This document shows positions 37,401 through 64,000 of a DNA stretch of 64,000 bases, in pieces; the first letter of the stretch is position 1, and each line of letters starts with the position of its first letter. The position numbers were made by a program, and so were the translations under genes. The notes under the pieces are model-generated. The model was not told where the DNA came from. It worked only from the letters and a program-made list of their open reading frames with translations, and did not search any database. The DNA is taken from positions 33,566,389 through 33,630,388 of the forward strand of contig OX243823.1 of assembly GCA_945859605.1 (NCBI GenBank), given 5' to 3'. The stretch is from Lumbricus rubellus (taxonomy: Eukaryota; Annelida; Clitellata; Crassiclitellata; Lumbricidae).

Positions 37401-40400
37401 TTGTCTCTCCCTTCCCTGTCTTGTTAAGGAAGAAAGTTCTGTTGGTCTCAATTTCTTCAAATAGCAGCTATGTAAAACCTCGCATTCTGTGATAGGTGTT
37501 TGGAATGGCCACCCTCGGGAGCTACGTTGCTTGTTCCCATGATTAATAACTAAATTCATTAAATTCATTCTACAGTAGTGTATCTTCAAGTGGACTACTC
37601 GGAGGCGCTGCCAACTCCAGCACGGCCAAATAAAACTGTCTTAACCCAATCCCGCCTGAATTGTTTTTGGGAATATCTATAAAATTAATGGTACCTATGC
37701 TAGAATAACAATACTGCATCAGTGGTCACATTTAACCATAATATTAAAGTATATATTTTCTGAATCAGCAAACTTAAGGGAATAAAACTGCATATTTCAC
37801 TACGAAGAATTTTTCATTTATATAGCGCCCTTATAATGCCAAAGCGCAAAACAGTCACCGATAAACATTATACACAGCATTTGAAGGCCAACAGTCCAAT
37901 ATTGGTAACAAATAAGCATACTAAACCATATATTTTCTGAACCAGTAATTTCCTATCTATATAATCCAGATTTCATATCACGAACAATGGTTAATTTATA
38001 TAGCGGCATTATAATCCCAAAAGGTAAAACAGTCACCAATAGACAATAGACATATCGACAATGAATCAGAAGGACAGCAATTCAACAAAACTTTACAAGA
38101 AGTCCTAATAAAGTATATATTTCCTGAATCAGCAAACTTCTGGCCACTCTCTGTCTGAGTCTTTGAAGAAATAATCATTTATATAGCGGCTTTAGAATTC
38201 CAAAGAGCAAAACAGTCACCGATAAACATATCGGCACTGCATTTGAAGATATAGTTTTTGTCCAGTAATGGTCACAAATAAGCATAACAAAGCACATATT
38301 TCTGAATCACCAGTCTTCTGGCTAAGAAATTCAAATTTCATTGTGGACAAAAGTTCCATTCTAACAAAGGACCAAAAAGACTTGGGTGCCACCTATACGG
38401 ACTTGGCACAACCGTACAACATCATCATGTGGAGGGCTAGCACGCTTTGCAGTGAAGTGGGCTGTCAAGTCGGCTAACTACTGTCTGAATGTCCTACTGT
38501 CTCAGTAAAGGCAATATCCTCATTTGAAAAAGACTTTTGCCAGTTCCATTGCTCAATGTCAAAAAGTTGCTGTCGGTTCGTTTAGTAATTCCACGGACTT
38601 CATTACTTGGACGTTGTCCTTTGAGAACATGACTTTGACCTTGACAACAGCCACGACCTGGACCATGACCCCATTGACCCCAACTGCTTCCTCCTCCTGT
38701 GCTACTGGTTGTGGTAGCATCATCAACAGTTGCAGATGCTGCATAGAAACGGAAACATAATAGTGAATTAGATAGGATCAATTTAAAAGAGAATCATTCA
38801 TTGTCAATCAGCTGATCAATGGACATAAAAAATTATTCCATGAAAACATTTCAGTATAAAGTTTTAGCTTGAATTAATTATCAGCAAACATAGATTTGCT
38901 TTTCAATCAGCATATTCAAATACCTCTTACATCACAACTATCAACAAATTACAAGTAAAAACAACTAAAAATATTGGTCTTTGCTTACCTCTCCGACTTC
39001 GTTATGCTTTAGCAATGCGGAGTCCGAACGACAAGACTCGGTATCAGACTGGTCTAAAATCGAAACTATCTGCGTCCCAAACGCTGTCCACCGGCGATCT
39101 TGAAAACGCGGATGAATTGATCGTTAGAAGATGAAAATTCATTGCCAAAACCATTCATGACACATATCAAAAACCTCGGAATTCGGGACAATTTTATCCC
39201 TAACTTCAAACTTTTTTGGGACTCCAATATATGACTTTTGTCAACAAACATCCACTAGTCTTGGGCGCAGAGATGCCACGGCCCACTCTGAATTCTGAAA
39301 AAGGTCAGATCCGGCCGAAAAAAAGGCTAGAAAAGGCTAGATTGAGAATTTCTGAGAAAATACATGGAATTCTCGGTTTTTCGCGCTTGAAATCTAAATT
39401 TACGAGAACCTTTTTTACTCATCTGGCAAAAATTGCTCAGGACTTTTCCCAAAAAAATTTTATGACAATCATATTTTTAGTTTTTCCTTCCAAAATTGAC
39501 AATTTGGGGTTCCATATTCAAAACATTTAGACTTTTTCTACGTATTTTGTGCATTTTCACATTAAAAAAGTCGTTTTGTGTGGAAAAAGTCGGAAAAACC
39601 GCCGTGAGAAAAAAGGCTAGATCCTGACAGAAAAACCTAGAAACCTAGATTACACCGAAAGAACCTAGATCTACGTGGAAAAAGTTAGGAGTGGCATCAC
39701 TGCTTGTGCGGAATTTGTCGGACTACAAACCTGATTTTTTTTACACACGACGAAAGCGTAAGCTTATTTTAAATAACTTATAGTCTGTTTCAATGCCTCC
39801 CATTTCGGGGCCGTACGGACCCGATCCGGCGGGAACGGGTTAAGATGCGAATTCGTAGATCCTACATTGATACGGGTCCGAAGCCTAAAACTCATAGTCT
39901 ATTTTTACCCCAATCAATCAACTTACGCTGTCTCACCAATGTCACCATCTCTATCTCAACGTGTCAACATGTGCGGAAGGTAAAACGATTTTGGACGAAT
40001 TGCAATATAAAACGTTTCTCGTTTGGCTATTAGACTTTCTTACAAAATGAACTCGTGTAGGCCTATGGACGAACGCTTTGCACAGGTAGGCTAATTATAT
40101 CTAACTTTCGCGTTCTTTATATGTAGGCTAATTATATCTAACTTTCGCGTTCTTTATTATGAAATTTTCAGCATCGGAGACCTTGGTGTCGTTCGAGTAT
40201 GGTAAGGTTTAGCGTCGTGAGGGTCGGTTAGGGTTAGTGTTAGTTTCGTCATTAGATTCTTAAGGTTTAGCGTCGTGAGGGTCGGTTAGGGTTAGGTTTA
40301 GTGTCGTCATTGGATAACAGTCACACAGAATTTTCCGCTCTCCACTACTTTTCCCAAAATATACGCGTTATCAGTTAAAAACTTGCGTACTTACTTACTC

Positions 40401-41720
40401 CTAAATGAACATTTCTTTGCTGTTCAACGCACCAATATATTGGGTCAGATGTAATTGCTTCAGCTAATAATAGATCTCGATGAGTTTTAACGGTAAGCAG
40501 AGCTTCGGACCCGTATCAATGTATGATCTACGAATTCGCGGTTAGCGATGGTAGTATATCTTGTGAAGAAGTTCTAGCAAGAGAGCGGATTGTGAAGAGC
40601 AGTGATGCCACAGCTGTGTTTTTCCACCTAGATCTGTGTTTTTGTGTTTTTTTTGCTTTCGTCTGTGTTTCTGGGGGTTTTTTGGGAAAATCTGTGTTTT
40701 TTTCCGTTTTCGTCTGGATTTCTGGGTTTTTTGGGGAAAATCTGTGTTTTTTTGGGCGAGTTGACAATTTGTACATTTTTCTTGACATTTTAGACCGGAC
40801 GGCTAAAAAAAAAGGTCATCAACTTTTTTGCCGGCAAAAATAGTTTTTTTCTCACTTTTCGGACCGGACGACTAAAAAAAAAAAGTCATCAACTTTTTTG
40901 CCGGCGAAAATTTAAAATTTTCTTTACTTTTCGGCCGGGCGACGTCTGGGTTTTTTTTAAAGGGAATCTATGTTTTTTCTGAAACCTCAGTGGCAACACT
41001 GGTGAAGAGAATGCCATTCCTGGTCGAGGGTCCTACCACCGACATTATGTACCAGTGTAGGCCTAATAATAATGTGTTATAGCCATGTAGGCCTAGAGCT
41101 TGCCTTTCTGCCCGGGCCACAGTTGGAAGCGCCTCTGAGTAATTATTGTCAAAGAGAGCATAATATTTTTAACGAATGAATTGATGTATGCTATTATAAC
41201 ACAACCCTTGGCAACGTACACCCTTACACGTATAGCCTATGCGCATTCTGAATTTAGGTCGTGTGTATGTGCGCGTGCGCGAATATGTCTGTATATAAAT
41301 TATTGTATATATTTATGGACAACTGGACACAAGTGTGATTATAGGGCATGCAAAGATGTGTGTATACATGTAGGCTACTTGTGTAGGCCTATGTATACAA
41401 ACTACACATGTATGCCTTGCTTATCAAGCAACGTGCTAAAGCATGCTTGCATTCGAATGCCTAGGTTCAAGACCTTTTGGCACCGAGCCTTATCACTCAT
41501 ACACTTAATCCACCCTCACCTCATTCAGCCCAGTTGGAAAAGACCACTACGCCATGCCCTACATTTCCCTATCCCACCTGACCCGACCTCCTTATGATGC
41601 CGTTCGGAATACTTCGGATCTGGGCCACAGTCTGTTGATGCTGCTGACTGTACGTAATACGTATAGTCTTTGTTTGTAATCAGCTCACATGATAATGACT
41701 CACACAGGCAAACTTACCAT
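31430..41720 (-). CDS. TMEM272-like four-pass membrane protein, copy B (complete)
   Basis: Coding exons: 41720-41718 (ATG only), 36956-36914, 36326-36207, 34063-34004, 33584-33381, 31641-31430. Phases agree: 642 nt, 213 residues. The exon lengths of 43, 60 and 204 nt are identical to copy A; exon 3 is one codon shorter. It keeps the PPPSYE motif, CPIERYIPIYLIVGG and four membrane segments. It has a plain KEPNESQS end where copy A has the KES array. Introns are much longer than in copy A because of inserted TIR elements. All junctions are intact, so both paralogues look functional. Confidence 0.88.
31900..31990 (-). mobile_element. tRNA-like SINE head fragment
   Basis: The minus strand reads GGGGCCAGGTAGCGCAATGG and, later, TAGTTCGCGCTCC, in tRNA A-box and B-box positions. 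No matching acceptor stem, so not a functional tRNA. Present in copy 2 only. Confidence 0.5.
32870..33115 (+). mobile_element. Second SINE-like family, copy 1
   Basis: Shares with 49655-49935 the blocks AGAGTAATGGTCAACACTC, ATCGCTTCCCACTACCATAG and CTTCCATTCAATAGATGGCG. The start resembles a tRNA head. The Glu-rich or Arg-rich frames here are not genes. Confidence 0.55.
34203..34437 (+). mobile_element. tRNA-derived SINE
   Basis: Head AGCGCGGTGGTGTAGTGGTG, B box GGTTTGAATCC, body CAATTTCTCATGCGCTTTGG and AGTGTCCGTGCTGTACTCGG, end GCGTTACAGCAAATGCG. It lies just beyond the exon 4 acceptor of TMEM272-like copy B, in the intron. Confidence 0.8.
35520..36030 (+). mobile_element. Interspersed retroelement-like repeat with GAT tail
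   Basis: Plus-strand copy of the family at 24490-25062, ending in TTGATGATGATGATGATGAT. Located in the intron between exons 3 and 4 of TMEM272-like copy B. A terminal microsatellite suggests retroposition. Confidence 0.7.
37800..38270. repeat. Three diverged units of a TTTATATAGCG repeat
   Basis: Units near 37808, 37990 and 38167 share ATTTATATAGCGGCATTATA, CCAAAGCGCAAAACAGTCAC and CGATAAACAT. Each unit begins like a retroposon 3' end (TATATAGCGCC). Intronic in TMEM272-like copy B. Confidence 0.6.
39268..39702. mobile_element. hAT-type MITE (435 bp)
   Basis: Ends CAGAGATGCCACGGCC and GGAGTGGCATCACTG in inverse, flanked by CTTGGGCG and CTTGTGCG (8 bp, one mismatch). The interior is A/T-rich and repeats AAAAGGCTAGATT and AACCTAGAT. 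Confidence 0.8.
39847..40539. mobile_element. Element with near-perfect 38-bp terminal inverted repeats
   Basis: The left arm 39847-39884 begins GCGAATTCGTAGATC. The inverse of the right arm 40502-40539 matches it at 37 of 38 positions. No clear target duplication. Inside lie two internal tandem duplications: a 42-bp unit at 40085-40155 and a 60-bp unit with GTCGTGAGGGTCGGTTAGGG at 40200-40315. Confidence 0.75.
40600..41001. mobile_element. hAT-type MITE (402 bp)
   Basis: Ends CAGTGATGCCAC and GTGGCAACACTG, with the perfect 8-bp duplication GTGAAGAG (40592-40599 and 41002-41009). The interior has three AAAAAGGTCATCAACTTTTT-type units. Same family as 39268-39702 by its ends. Confidence 0.87.
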
Positions 41721-43650
41721 CGTTTCGATATTAGGAAACTTCTATAGGCTATATTCCGATTCTTCGCTTCGAAATTTCCCAATCAAGATCCTAAAATATT
41801 CATAAACCACACACGCGTTTCTATACAACACAATACAATACAATGCAATGCAACGCAACACAATGCAATACAATACAATGCAATGCAATACAATGCAATA
41901 CATAGACCCATGTTGAACCGTGGGCTACTTACGTTGGTAGGCTACTCTTGTTATGGCGGGGTATCCATTCAAAATGGTATGCCAACTCCGCCACTGTTTG
42001 CACGCTGAGAGCACCAGTCCCAAGCGTGGATAAAGGAGGAGGGTGACGCTTATGATCTTTGTTATCACAGTGACGGTGCCGTTAAATGGCAGGCTATAGT
42101 GATGGTGAAGGGAATCCAGGGATCTCACCCTATCAATATTCACATCTCGAAGTAGACTACCGTGGAATTCAGTTTGGTTCACTGGACACAGAGGAGAGTC
42201 TATACTCCATCACAGAATGTATACCAAACTGCGGTTTTAAAATGGTAACTAAACGACACACCAACTTAGTTACCTACTTTAAATGAACGGGATCAAAGAA
42301 AATAGCTTAACGAGGGTAAGAATTGCAGGGAGATGGGGGTATCAACCCCCAGTCTGTCTTAGAGTCCCATAGTAAAGTCTGCCTTTCACACCTCAATTTC
42401 ATATTGATCGTAGTCCAACCCCCCCAGTTATTTTTTCCACAATTCTCACAATACACTATTACAACTTATAGCCTACCTAAACTACGATTAAAATATTAAA
42501 AGTTAGAATGTACTGAATGTACTTACAATGGAATTTAAATATAATTAAAATAATAAAACGAGTTTTAAAATGGTAGCGTAGGCTACTCAGTCTGCTCAAC
42601 ACAGGCCGCCTAAATAGCCTACAAACAAAAATACAGGCTTACTTCAAATATATTTTACTCTAACTATGATGAAAAATATATATTTCAGTGGCAATTGATT
42701 GCTTAAGTCTTAAGCCATTAGGCCTACTCATACAATGACATTTGATCTGTCTTAGTAAAAGTCATTTGATTCACATGGAATTGCCAGTTACAACACTGAA
42801 TCTGACAGGCTATGAATCAAATTCGCAGCCGGTTCCCAGAGTTGCACAATTTAAAAGAGCAATTAACTTTGGCATAGCCTACAGTAGCAATTAACCAATC
42901 GCGTGGGCGATATATAGTAATTAAGATTCATGCTGCTTAGTCATTCTACAATCAGAGTCAGATCGACTCTCGTATAGCACCATGTATTCCCTGGCATAGT
43001 GACGCGCCATAATTATAGCAGAATGTATTTCCCAACAATTAAAGGTATACGTTTGGCCCAATCATAGTCATGTCGTTAGGTGCAATTAACTGCTAGTAAT
43101 TGTTTTTCTCTTAGAAATCATCATGTGCCACAAGCTAGAGAACTAAGGATCGATCGTATTCGTAGGTCAGCAAATGCGGCTTCGAACATCTGACTTTAAT
43201 TAGCGTTGGAGAAAATTAGACATGGAGAACAAAGCAAATGGAAGCCCGAGTTGTTGTAAGGTTTCTCAAGAAAAACAATATTATTGGTCAATTGTGGAAT
43301 TCTGTCTTGCTACCAACTACCAAGGCAAACCGTTTTAATCCAGTCTCATTGGGGGGGGGGAAGAAAAATAAACTAGTATGAAGGGGCGGGGGGAGGACAG
43401 ACCAACGTTTGGCGGACGTGGAATTGGTTATTACTCTTGTCACCTCTCTTTTTCAGATGACCTTCATTATCATAATCATCTAATTTTAACCTGCATTTTT
43501 TAATTCTGCAAGTGGACAACTCTTCACTTAACATGTAAAAATCCGCTATTGAATCTTTCGGGGGTATCGCTCCATGGGGGCACTTTCCCTCAGAGAGTCT
43601 AGATTAAATACTGCAGGCCAACTACAATGTCGTTCGTTGTGCCGTTAGGC
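41721..43650. other. Upstream of TMEM272-like copy B, no gene recognised
   Basis: Contains a CAATACAATG degenerate repeat (41825-41905) and a fragment of the 24.5-kb repeat family (41950-42050). The open frame at 42086-42286 has no recognisable family. Confidence 0.5.
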
Positions 43651-43652
43651 GT

Positions 43653-44066
43653 AAAAAAAATGTTGTGTTTCCGGTAACGCGACCGACCCATTTTTAGGGC
43701 CGCGACCCAAATATTTTTTTAAAAAATTTTTATTAAAAAAAATTTTTTTTCCCATTTTTTTTTTCCCAAAAAAATTTAATTAAAAAATTTTTTTTTTCAC
43801 ATTTGTACTGACATAACATAAGAGACGTCAACAAAATGAAATTAATAGGACTCTTTCTAGAGCAGTTTTAGGTGCAGACAGTGGGGAAATAGGCAGTTTA
43901 TACTTGCTTAGAACACGTACTTTGTTTCAGCGTGCAAAAAAGACTAGTGGGGTATACTTTTCGGATAGTCACTGCATAAAAATATTTTACAAAATAAAAA
44001 TATTTTCCGACCTACCTACCCAATTTTTTTTAGCTCTGTTACCGGAAACACAACATATTTTTTTTT
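43653..44066. mobile_element. TIR element with TGTTGTGTTTCCGGTAAC ends
   Basis: Inverted arms TGTTGTGTTTCCGGTAAC (43661-43678) and GTTACCGGAAACACAACA (44038-44055) with A/T homopolymers outside. The left interior is extremely A/T homopolymeric. No target duplication found. Confidence 0.7.
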
Positions 44067-44514
44067 GGCCTTATGTATTCTTGGTACAGAGTTGGGGATG
44101 TTCTTTCCCAACACTGTTTGTAGAAACTGGTGGTCTCTGGGTTCACAATCGACTACACGCTCGCCAGTACACGCTCGCCAGTAAACGAGCACTGCCAATT
44201 ATCATCAAAGCAGTTCCAGGACCGGTTTGTTGAGGTCTTATACAACCCGGTTGGTTCAGCCGAGATGAATTGATCATGGATGAACCACAGTCACAGTTCT
44301 GCGGCTAATACACCTTGTTGATGTAATTCTTCGGATTAATTCGGCTTCCTCCCACCGTACACTTCGGTCATCCAACAGATTTGACCTCTTGGTTTCTCGC
44401 TCTAGAACTGCCATGGCTAAGTCTCGATCATTTGCCTCAATTGGGCATTCTACATTTTGGAATATGTTCTCTCTCCTTCTGTTCGCTCTAAAATTCTGTA
44501 TCTTCTTTCTTCCA

Positions 44515-44735
44515 TCGATCTTCTCAAAACCAGCTTCTTCTCAAAACCAGCTTCTTCTCAAAACCAGCTTCTTCTCAAAACCAACTTCTTCTCAAAACCA
44601 ACTTCTTCTCAAAACCAGCTTCTTCTCAAAACCAGCTTCTTCTCAAAACCAACTTCTTCTCAAAACCAACTTCTTCTCAAAACCAGCTTCTTCTCAAAAC
44701 CAGCTTCTTCTCAAAACCAGCTTCTTCTCAAAACC
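44515..44735. repeat. 17-bp minisatellite (CTTCTTCTCAAAACCAG)
   Basis: About 13 units with a G/A variant (CCAGCTT/CCAACTT) in a patterned order. Its open frames (SSQNQLL, FFSKPAS) are repeat artefacts. Confidence 0.95.
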
Positions 44736-45455
44736 ATGCAGCGTGTAATTCAATCTTACTACTTGCTTGTCCGTCTCAGTTGAAGTGAATTATATTTTGC
44801 AAAGTAAACACACACTGTTATTTATTACCGCGTGCGTAAGCGAGAGGCTTTCCAAGCAATAATGTCAAATAAGCCTAGACCACAGCAGAAAATAATCAAC
44901 AATGTATCATACGTCTATCGAGTCGGAGTCAGGTAAAAGAATTGTATCTCAGCACAGCTGGTTTATTTTGTTTGGGTAATAGAAGTTCTTGAAGAGGCGT
45001 GACTTCAATATTTCTAATTGGGGGTCGGATGGCCAGTCCTCTCCTTTTTTCGTCCCATCTTCTCGCCGACAGCACAGGTTCCAATCCATCACAAGGCAGA
45101 CTTTTCACATGATGGGCCCCCCCCTTTTTAAGGAATTTTTAGAACTGCTCAACTCCTTCTTTCCTTTCCCATCCTCCATGGTAAATTACTTCCAATCGGA
45201 GGGCAAGGACATTTTTTGCTAGTTTTAGCTGTAGATAAGTGCTTCTACAACTGCACAAATCCATTTAGGCCTAGAACTGCACATTTTGTGTACAACTGCA
45301 CGTTAAAAAAGCCCTAGCCTACTCCACCTTCTTCTCTAATGGAATATCGTCCGATGCCTTTACAACGACGCTATAAAAGTTCTGTGATTAGAATAAGTCT
45401 AATCATATAACTAATTCTAATCACAGACACTAATAATTATTAGTGTCGTTTATTT

Positions 45456-45831
45456 GGATGTAGGACATTTACCCCCGGACATAATCCCCCCTGGACATAT
45501 TCCCCCCGGACATTAACCCCCCGGGCGTTCCCCCCCCGACCTAGGACATTCCCCCATAAGAGTCCCTATGTTAATGAATGACTGCACTAACCCTATCACT
45601 AACCCTAACCGACCCTCACGATGCCTAACCTGACCCTAACCGACCCTCACGATGCCTAACCTGAACCTAACCAACCCTCTTGATGCCTAACCTATATGTA
45701 CAGAGGGGGGAAATTGTCCGGGAGGTAAATGTCGTAGTCAAAAACGGGGGGAAAACGTCCGGGGGGGTAATTGTCCCGGGGGGAATATGTCCGGGGGGAA
45801 TATGTCCGGGGGGGGGTAAATGTCCGGCTCC
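45456..45831. mobile_element. C/G-rich TIR element with CGTTTAT-type flanks
   Basis: Left arm GGACATTTACCCCCGGACAT and its inverse on the right (ATGTCCGGGGGG, GGGTAAATGTCCGG). Each arm is made of several CCCCCGGACAT units. The flanks CGTTTATTT and CGTTTATAT are near-identical direct repeats. The centre holds CTAACCCTAACCGACCCTCA repeats, related to 40200-40315. Confidence 0.7.
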
Positions 45832-47586
45832 CGTTTATATTAGACTGAGCCATAGCCTATGTTTCGCTTCTAAAGGAGTAGGCCCTATAAACTTTGGCTC
45901 CGATTCCAACTGGAGTTAACAGACCGCTTGAGATCACATGAAAGAAACATCGACGCTGTTTATTTCTTCAATGCAGCTTTACAAATGTCACATCACAACT
46001 ACAATTTCTTAGAATTAGTCCACATACATCAGCAACTTGCAAATTCAAGTCGTGTACAAACCGAAGAGTGTTCTGTATTTACCCGAATATTCCGACGGCA
46101 AGTCTTGTTTACGGCGATCAAGTCGACTCAGCTTGGCCGGTCATAGATGCACCGCAAATAGGTTATCTCAAGAGCCTGCCCAGTTTTATAGCCTCTACCG
46201 CGCGCGTGTCGCTTACCTGGTGTGGTTGCAAATTGGTTGAGAAGAAAACAGTTCCAACTCTTATAGACCCTATTCACTTTTAACGGAACATAGAAAGACA
46301 ATTGCATATACCGTATTACCGTCTACGAATTTGATTTACCAACTAAGGAGAAAAGAAAGTTCAGGGTTTATCGAAGCACATAACTATTGCAGTCTTCAGA
46401 CTTCGAAAGCGTCATTCGAAAGCCATGCGCAGGGCACTAACTTATTCACGAGCGTTGCGTTGAGTCAAAAGAGTTGCCCGTAGCCTCCGTAGTAGTAGTA
46501 GTCCAAAGGGGAGGGTCAGAGTCCGGTCAGAGCAAGAGTATCAGAGGGACTGAGCAGTTACAAAGGCAGGTATTGTCTGAGTCGAGAGACTCGGGTACTA
46601 TTACAGGTTATAAGTTCTTAACGCTTTGCAACAAGCAAAACATTTTTATCTTCCTTTCTGCTTAACTGCTGTATTGTGCCCTGATGCGGTCTTTTCACCA
46701 CTTTGTTCAATAGACAAAATTCTAAGGGCATTTTTATTTCTAGAAAGAAATCGCGTTCTGGTCACGAAACTAATCATGTTATTCCGGAACTCTTTTCGCT
46801 CGAGCATCATTTGGCCTCACACCATCCAGCCCGCAGCGCTATTATACTGTAGCCCATATTGTGAGTCTGGGCCAAATTACACATGTGCTACATTCACTAT
46901 ACAATGTACATCACTAGATGTACAAGCCGCGGCTGCCTATAATAACAATGAAGGGAATAATAAGGAGTAGCAGAAAATGGGTCAACGCATGTTGCGTTGC
47001 ATACTGGTTAAAAAACTAAGATTTACTTTTCGTTGTACAATGTGTAGATGTATACGTTAATGTTGATAATTACAATAATAATTATTATTTCTGCAATTTT
47101 ACTCCACTGCGAAAACCGCTAGTCCTCTCCCGAACTGTGCTCAAGCCTTAAGGGTTTGCAGTTGTCTTTTTTAATTTCCTAGGCTATGTTTTTTCATGGT
47201 CTTCTACTGTATGGACAATGACATAATGGGAACGTAGGCCTAAACTTAGTTAAACACATGCTGAACTAATATAAGCCTTCAGTAATGTTCTCCCACTTTA
47301 GGCTACATAATATATATAGTATAATATTTTGAGCAGTATGGATTTCTAATTAGACATCTGCACGCTGACTTAAAATGCATTTTTCATATTCGTTTGGTAT
47401 GCGTAGCCTATAATAGGCCTACGTAGGCCTACAGTGCTCTTGTGTTATGGAGCACTTAAAACGCGCTGTATGAGGACTTTAGTTACACTCAACCGTAGGC
47501 CTGCATAATATTATAGGGTACATACGCACGCACATGCACGCATAATTTTTACATGCCTACACGCAGGGCTTTTTTAGCGTACAGTT

Positions 47587-47730
47587 CAGTGGTGTAGTCG
47601 GGGGGAATGCGGGGGATCGCCATTCCCCCACTTTTTTTCAGGGATAATGGAATACTAATAATACTACTACTACTAATAATATTATTATAAAGAGCGTTCC
47701 CCCACTTCATTTTTTAGGACTACACTACTG
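47587..47730. mobile_element. Small hAT-type MITE (144 bp)
   Basis: Ends CAGTGGTGTAGTC and GACTACACTACTG, with the perfect 8-bp duplication GTACAGTT (47579-47586 and 47731-47738). It contains a CTACTACTACTAATAATATT stretch. Confidence 0.88.
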
Positions 47731-47910
47731 GTACAGTTGTACATACAAATAATATGATGTTGTAAAATGTAAATGAATTTGCGCAGTTTAAAATGCAGAC
47801 TTGTGCACTGTGCAGCGAAAATCATGGAAAATGTCACTGTCAGAAGATTTGCGGTCATTTATCACGTTGGACTGTAATGGGACGAAGCGGTTGTGAGACT
47901 AAGCTGTGTT

Positions 47911-63053
<15,143 letters not shown>

Positions 63054-64000
63054 CTTCGAAAAGAAAACATTTATTTATTAAGAATGCAGGTACCATAATT
63101 CAGAAGCTTGCAAAGACTTCTAACCTACATTCAGATTGAACCTGCAATTATAATGTGGCCAAAAATGATTTTCTGTTCCAAACGGATGACCTAAACACCG
63201 AAACAGCACGGAGATAGCCTACATCGCTATGGTATGCGACTATGCCTTCAAAGGAACAACTAACTCAGCGCGATGTGGCAGGTATGGGTAGGCTACTCTA
63301 AGCAAAAGTTATCTAAATAGCGCCCTTTCCTTTGGTTGGCATGGTAACCTTGAAATCACTTTACTGCGTTTGGCTGCAGGCCTTGATTTTTATGTATCTC
63401 ATGTTTTATAATTATTTGCCACACACACACTAGCTAAACACTCGCCAATTAAATTGTCTAGCTTAAATATTACCTAGAATTAATCATTATCATAAATTAT
63501 CTAATGTGTTTGAACACACTCTTCCCCAAATGATAATATAATGAAATATAAAATACTGCGTTTACTAGCACACGATGTAAGAACTAATAAGATTCTTATT
63601 TTATATAGGTGATATTTTTACAGTAGATTAGAACAAACACCACTATGGAAGCTCACGACGCTTCTCCAATCTCCAAACCCATTAGTCAGCATGATTCGGT
63701 TGCATGTCGACTTGCTCGCGGTATGGGTAAACACCTCCCGAAACAAAATCCTGGCTACAGCCTTGCTCTACAGTTACTGTAAGCTACATCACACCTATTA
63801 TAGGCGCAATGTATACTCTAAACTTCTAAAGTAGACTTACGCGCTAAATGGTGGCAATAGACATTATGCATGTACACTCTAGAGCAGGGGCGGATCCAGG
63901 GGGGCTTATCCGGCCATAGCCCCCCCCCCATTTAGGAATGCCCATGTATCGTGGCCCCCCCCCATTTGGATTGAAGATGTTGTGGAACAATGTATATATT
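63054..64000. other. SLC5-like intron with MITE fragments, no exon found
   Basis: Right end of a CAAGGCTGTAGCCAGG-type MITE at 63731-63765. The left end of a CAGGGGCGGATCCAGG MITE begins at 63885 and is cut by the window end. I find no upstream SLC5 exon here. Confidence 0.6.

Larger units (their letters stand above)
30690..46840. repeat. Segmental duplication, copy 2
   Basis: Contains TMEM272-like gene B. It is twice as long as copy 1 because of inserted MITEs, TIR elements and minisatellites between 37 and 46 kb. Order and orientation agree with copy 1 except for a short inverted block at its right edge (46735-46840 against 28690-28800). Confidence 0.85.

Noticed and set aside
38494..38781. 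Minus-strand frame with GGGSSWGQWG and a good-looking acceptor at 38743
   Set aside because: No supported donor, start or neighbouring exon. The slight thrombospondin-repeat resemblance lacks the cysteine pattern.
41181..41597. 138-residue plus-strand frame
   Set aside because: It lies in the duplicated 5' flank with GT-repeat remnants, and the copy-1 counterpart is not an equivalent frame.
45590..45690. Telomere-like CCCTAACC motifs
   Set aside because: Short, interrupted by GACCCTCACGATG, and inside a TIR element; not a telomere tract.

Overview
This is a window of animal nuclear genome. It shows multi-exon genes with GT-AG introns, tRNA-derived SINEs, truncated non-LTR retrotransposons, many short terminal-inverted-repeat (TIR) transposons and very long microsatellites. 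Gene content (PRDM14 in chordate-like architecture, an SSF-type sodium symporter, TMEM272-like proteins) and the texture of the non-coding DNA (the palindrome GTAGGCCTAC recurs throughout) suggest a marine invertebrate deuterostome, perhaps an echinoderm. That assignment is inference only.

Layout. (1) 207-14001, minus strand: a complete PRDM14 gene. Seven coding exons join in phase to a 469-residue protein with an N-terminal conserved motif, a PR (SET-like) domain and six zinc fingers. Its introns are packed with simple repeats, LINE 3' ends, a SINE and a 1.76-kb TIR element. (2) About 14-20.4 kb: intergenic DNA made largely of transposon debris, including a 1.94-kb GC-ended element with an 8-bp target duplication. 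(3) 20.4-46.8 kb, minus strand: a segmental tandem duplication carrying two intact copies of a four-pass membrane protein gene of the TMEM272-like family (21457-26669 and 31430-41720). Each has six coding exons, and the first contributes only the ATG. The second copy is swollen by MITEs and other TIR elements. (4) 47911-63053, minus strand: the 3' part of an SLC5-family sodium/solute symporter gene (SMCT/SMVT-like). Eleven coding exon positions are seen; the 5' exons lie beyond the window. (5) 54042-55139, plus strand: a single-exon, atypical rhodopsin-like GPCR nested antisense in a symporter intron.

There is no obvious pathway link between the genes: a germline/pluripotency regulator, a duplicated membrane protein, a transporter and an orphan receptor. 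No prokaryotic-style defence or mobile system was seen. The most interesting signals concern gene structure. Two PRDM14 introns end in tandem arrays whose units copy the 3' splice site itself. The symporter has a tandemly duplicated 85-nt exon that could be used in a mutually exclusive way, one copy with a GC donor. Many AAT microsatellites are the tails of successive LINE insertions. A swarm of MITEs retains 8-bp target duplications. All splice-site calls were read by eye from the sequence; none is transcript-supported.
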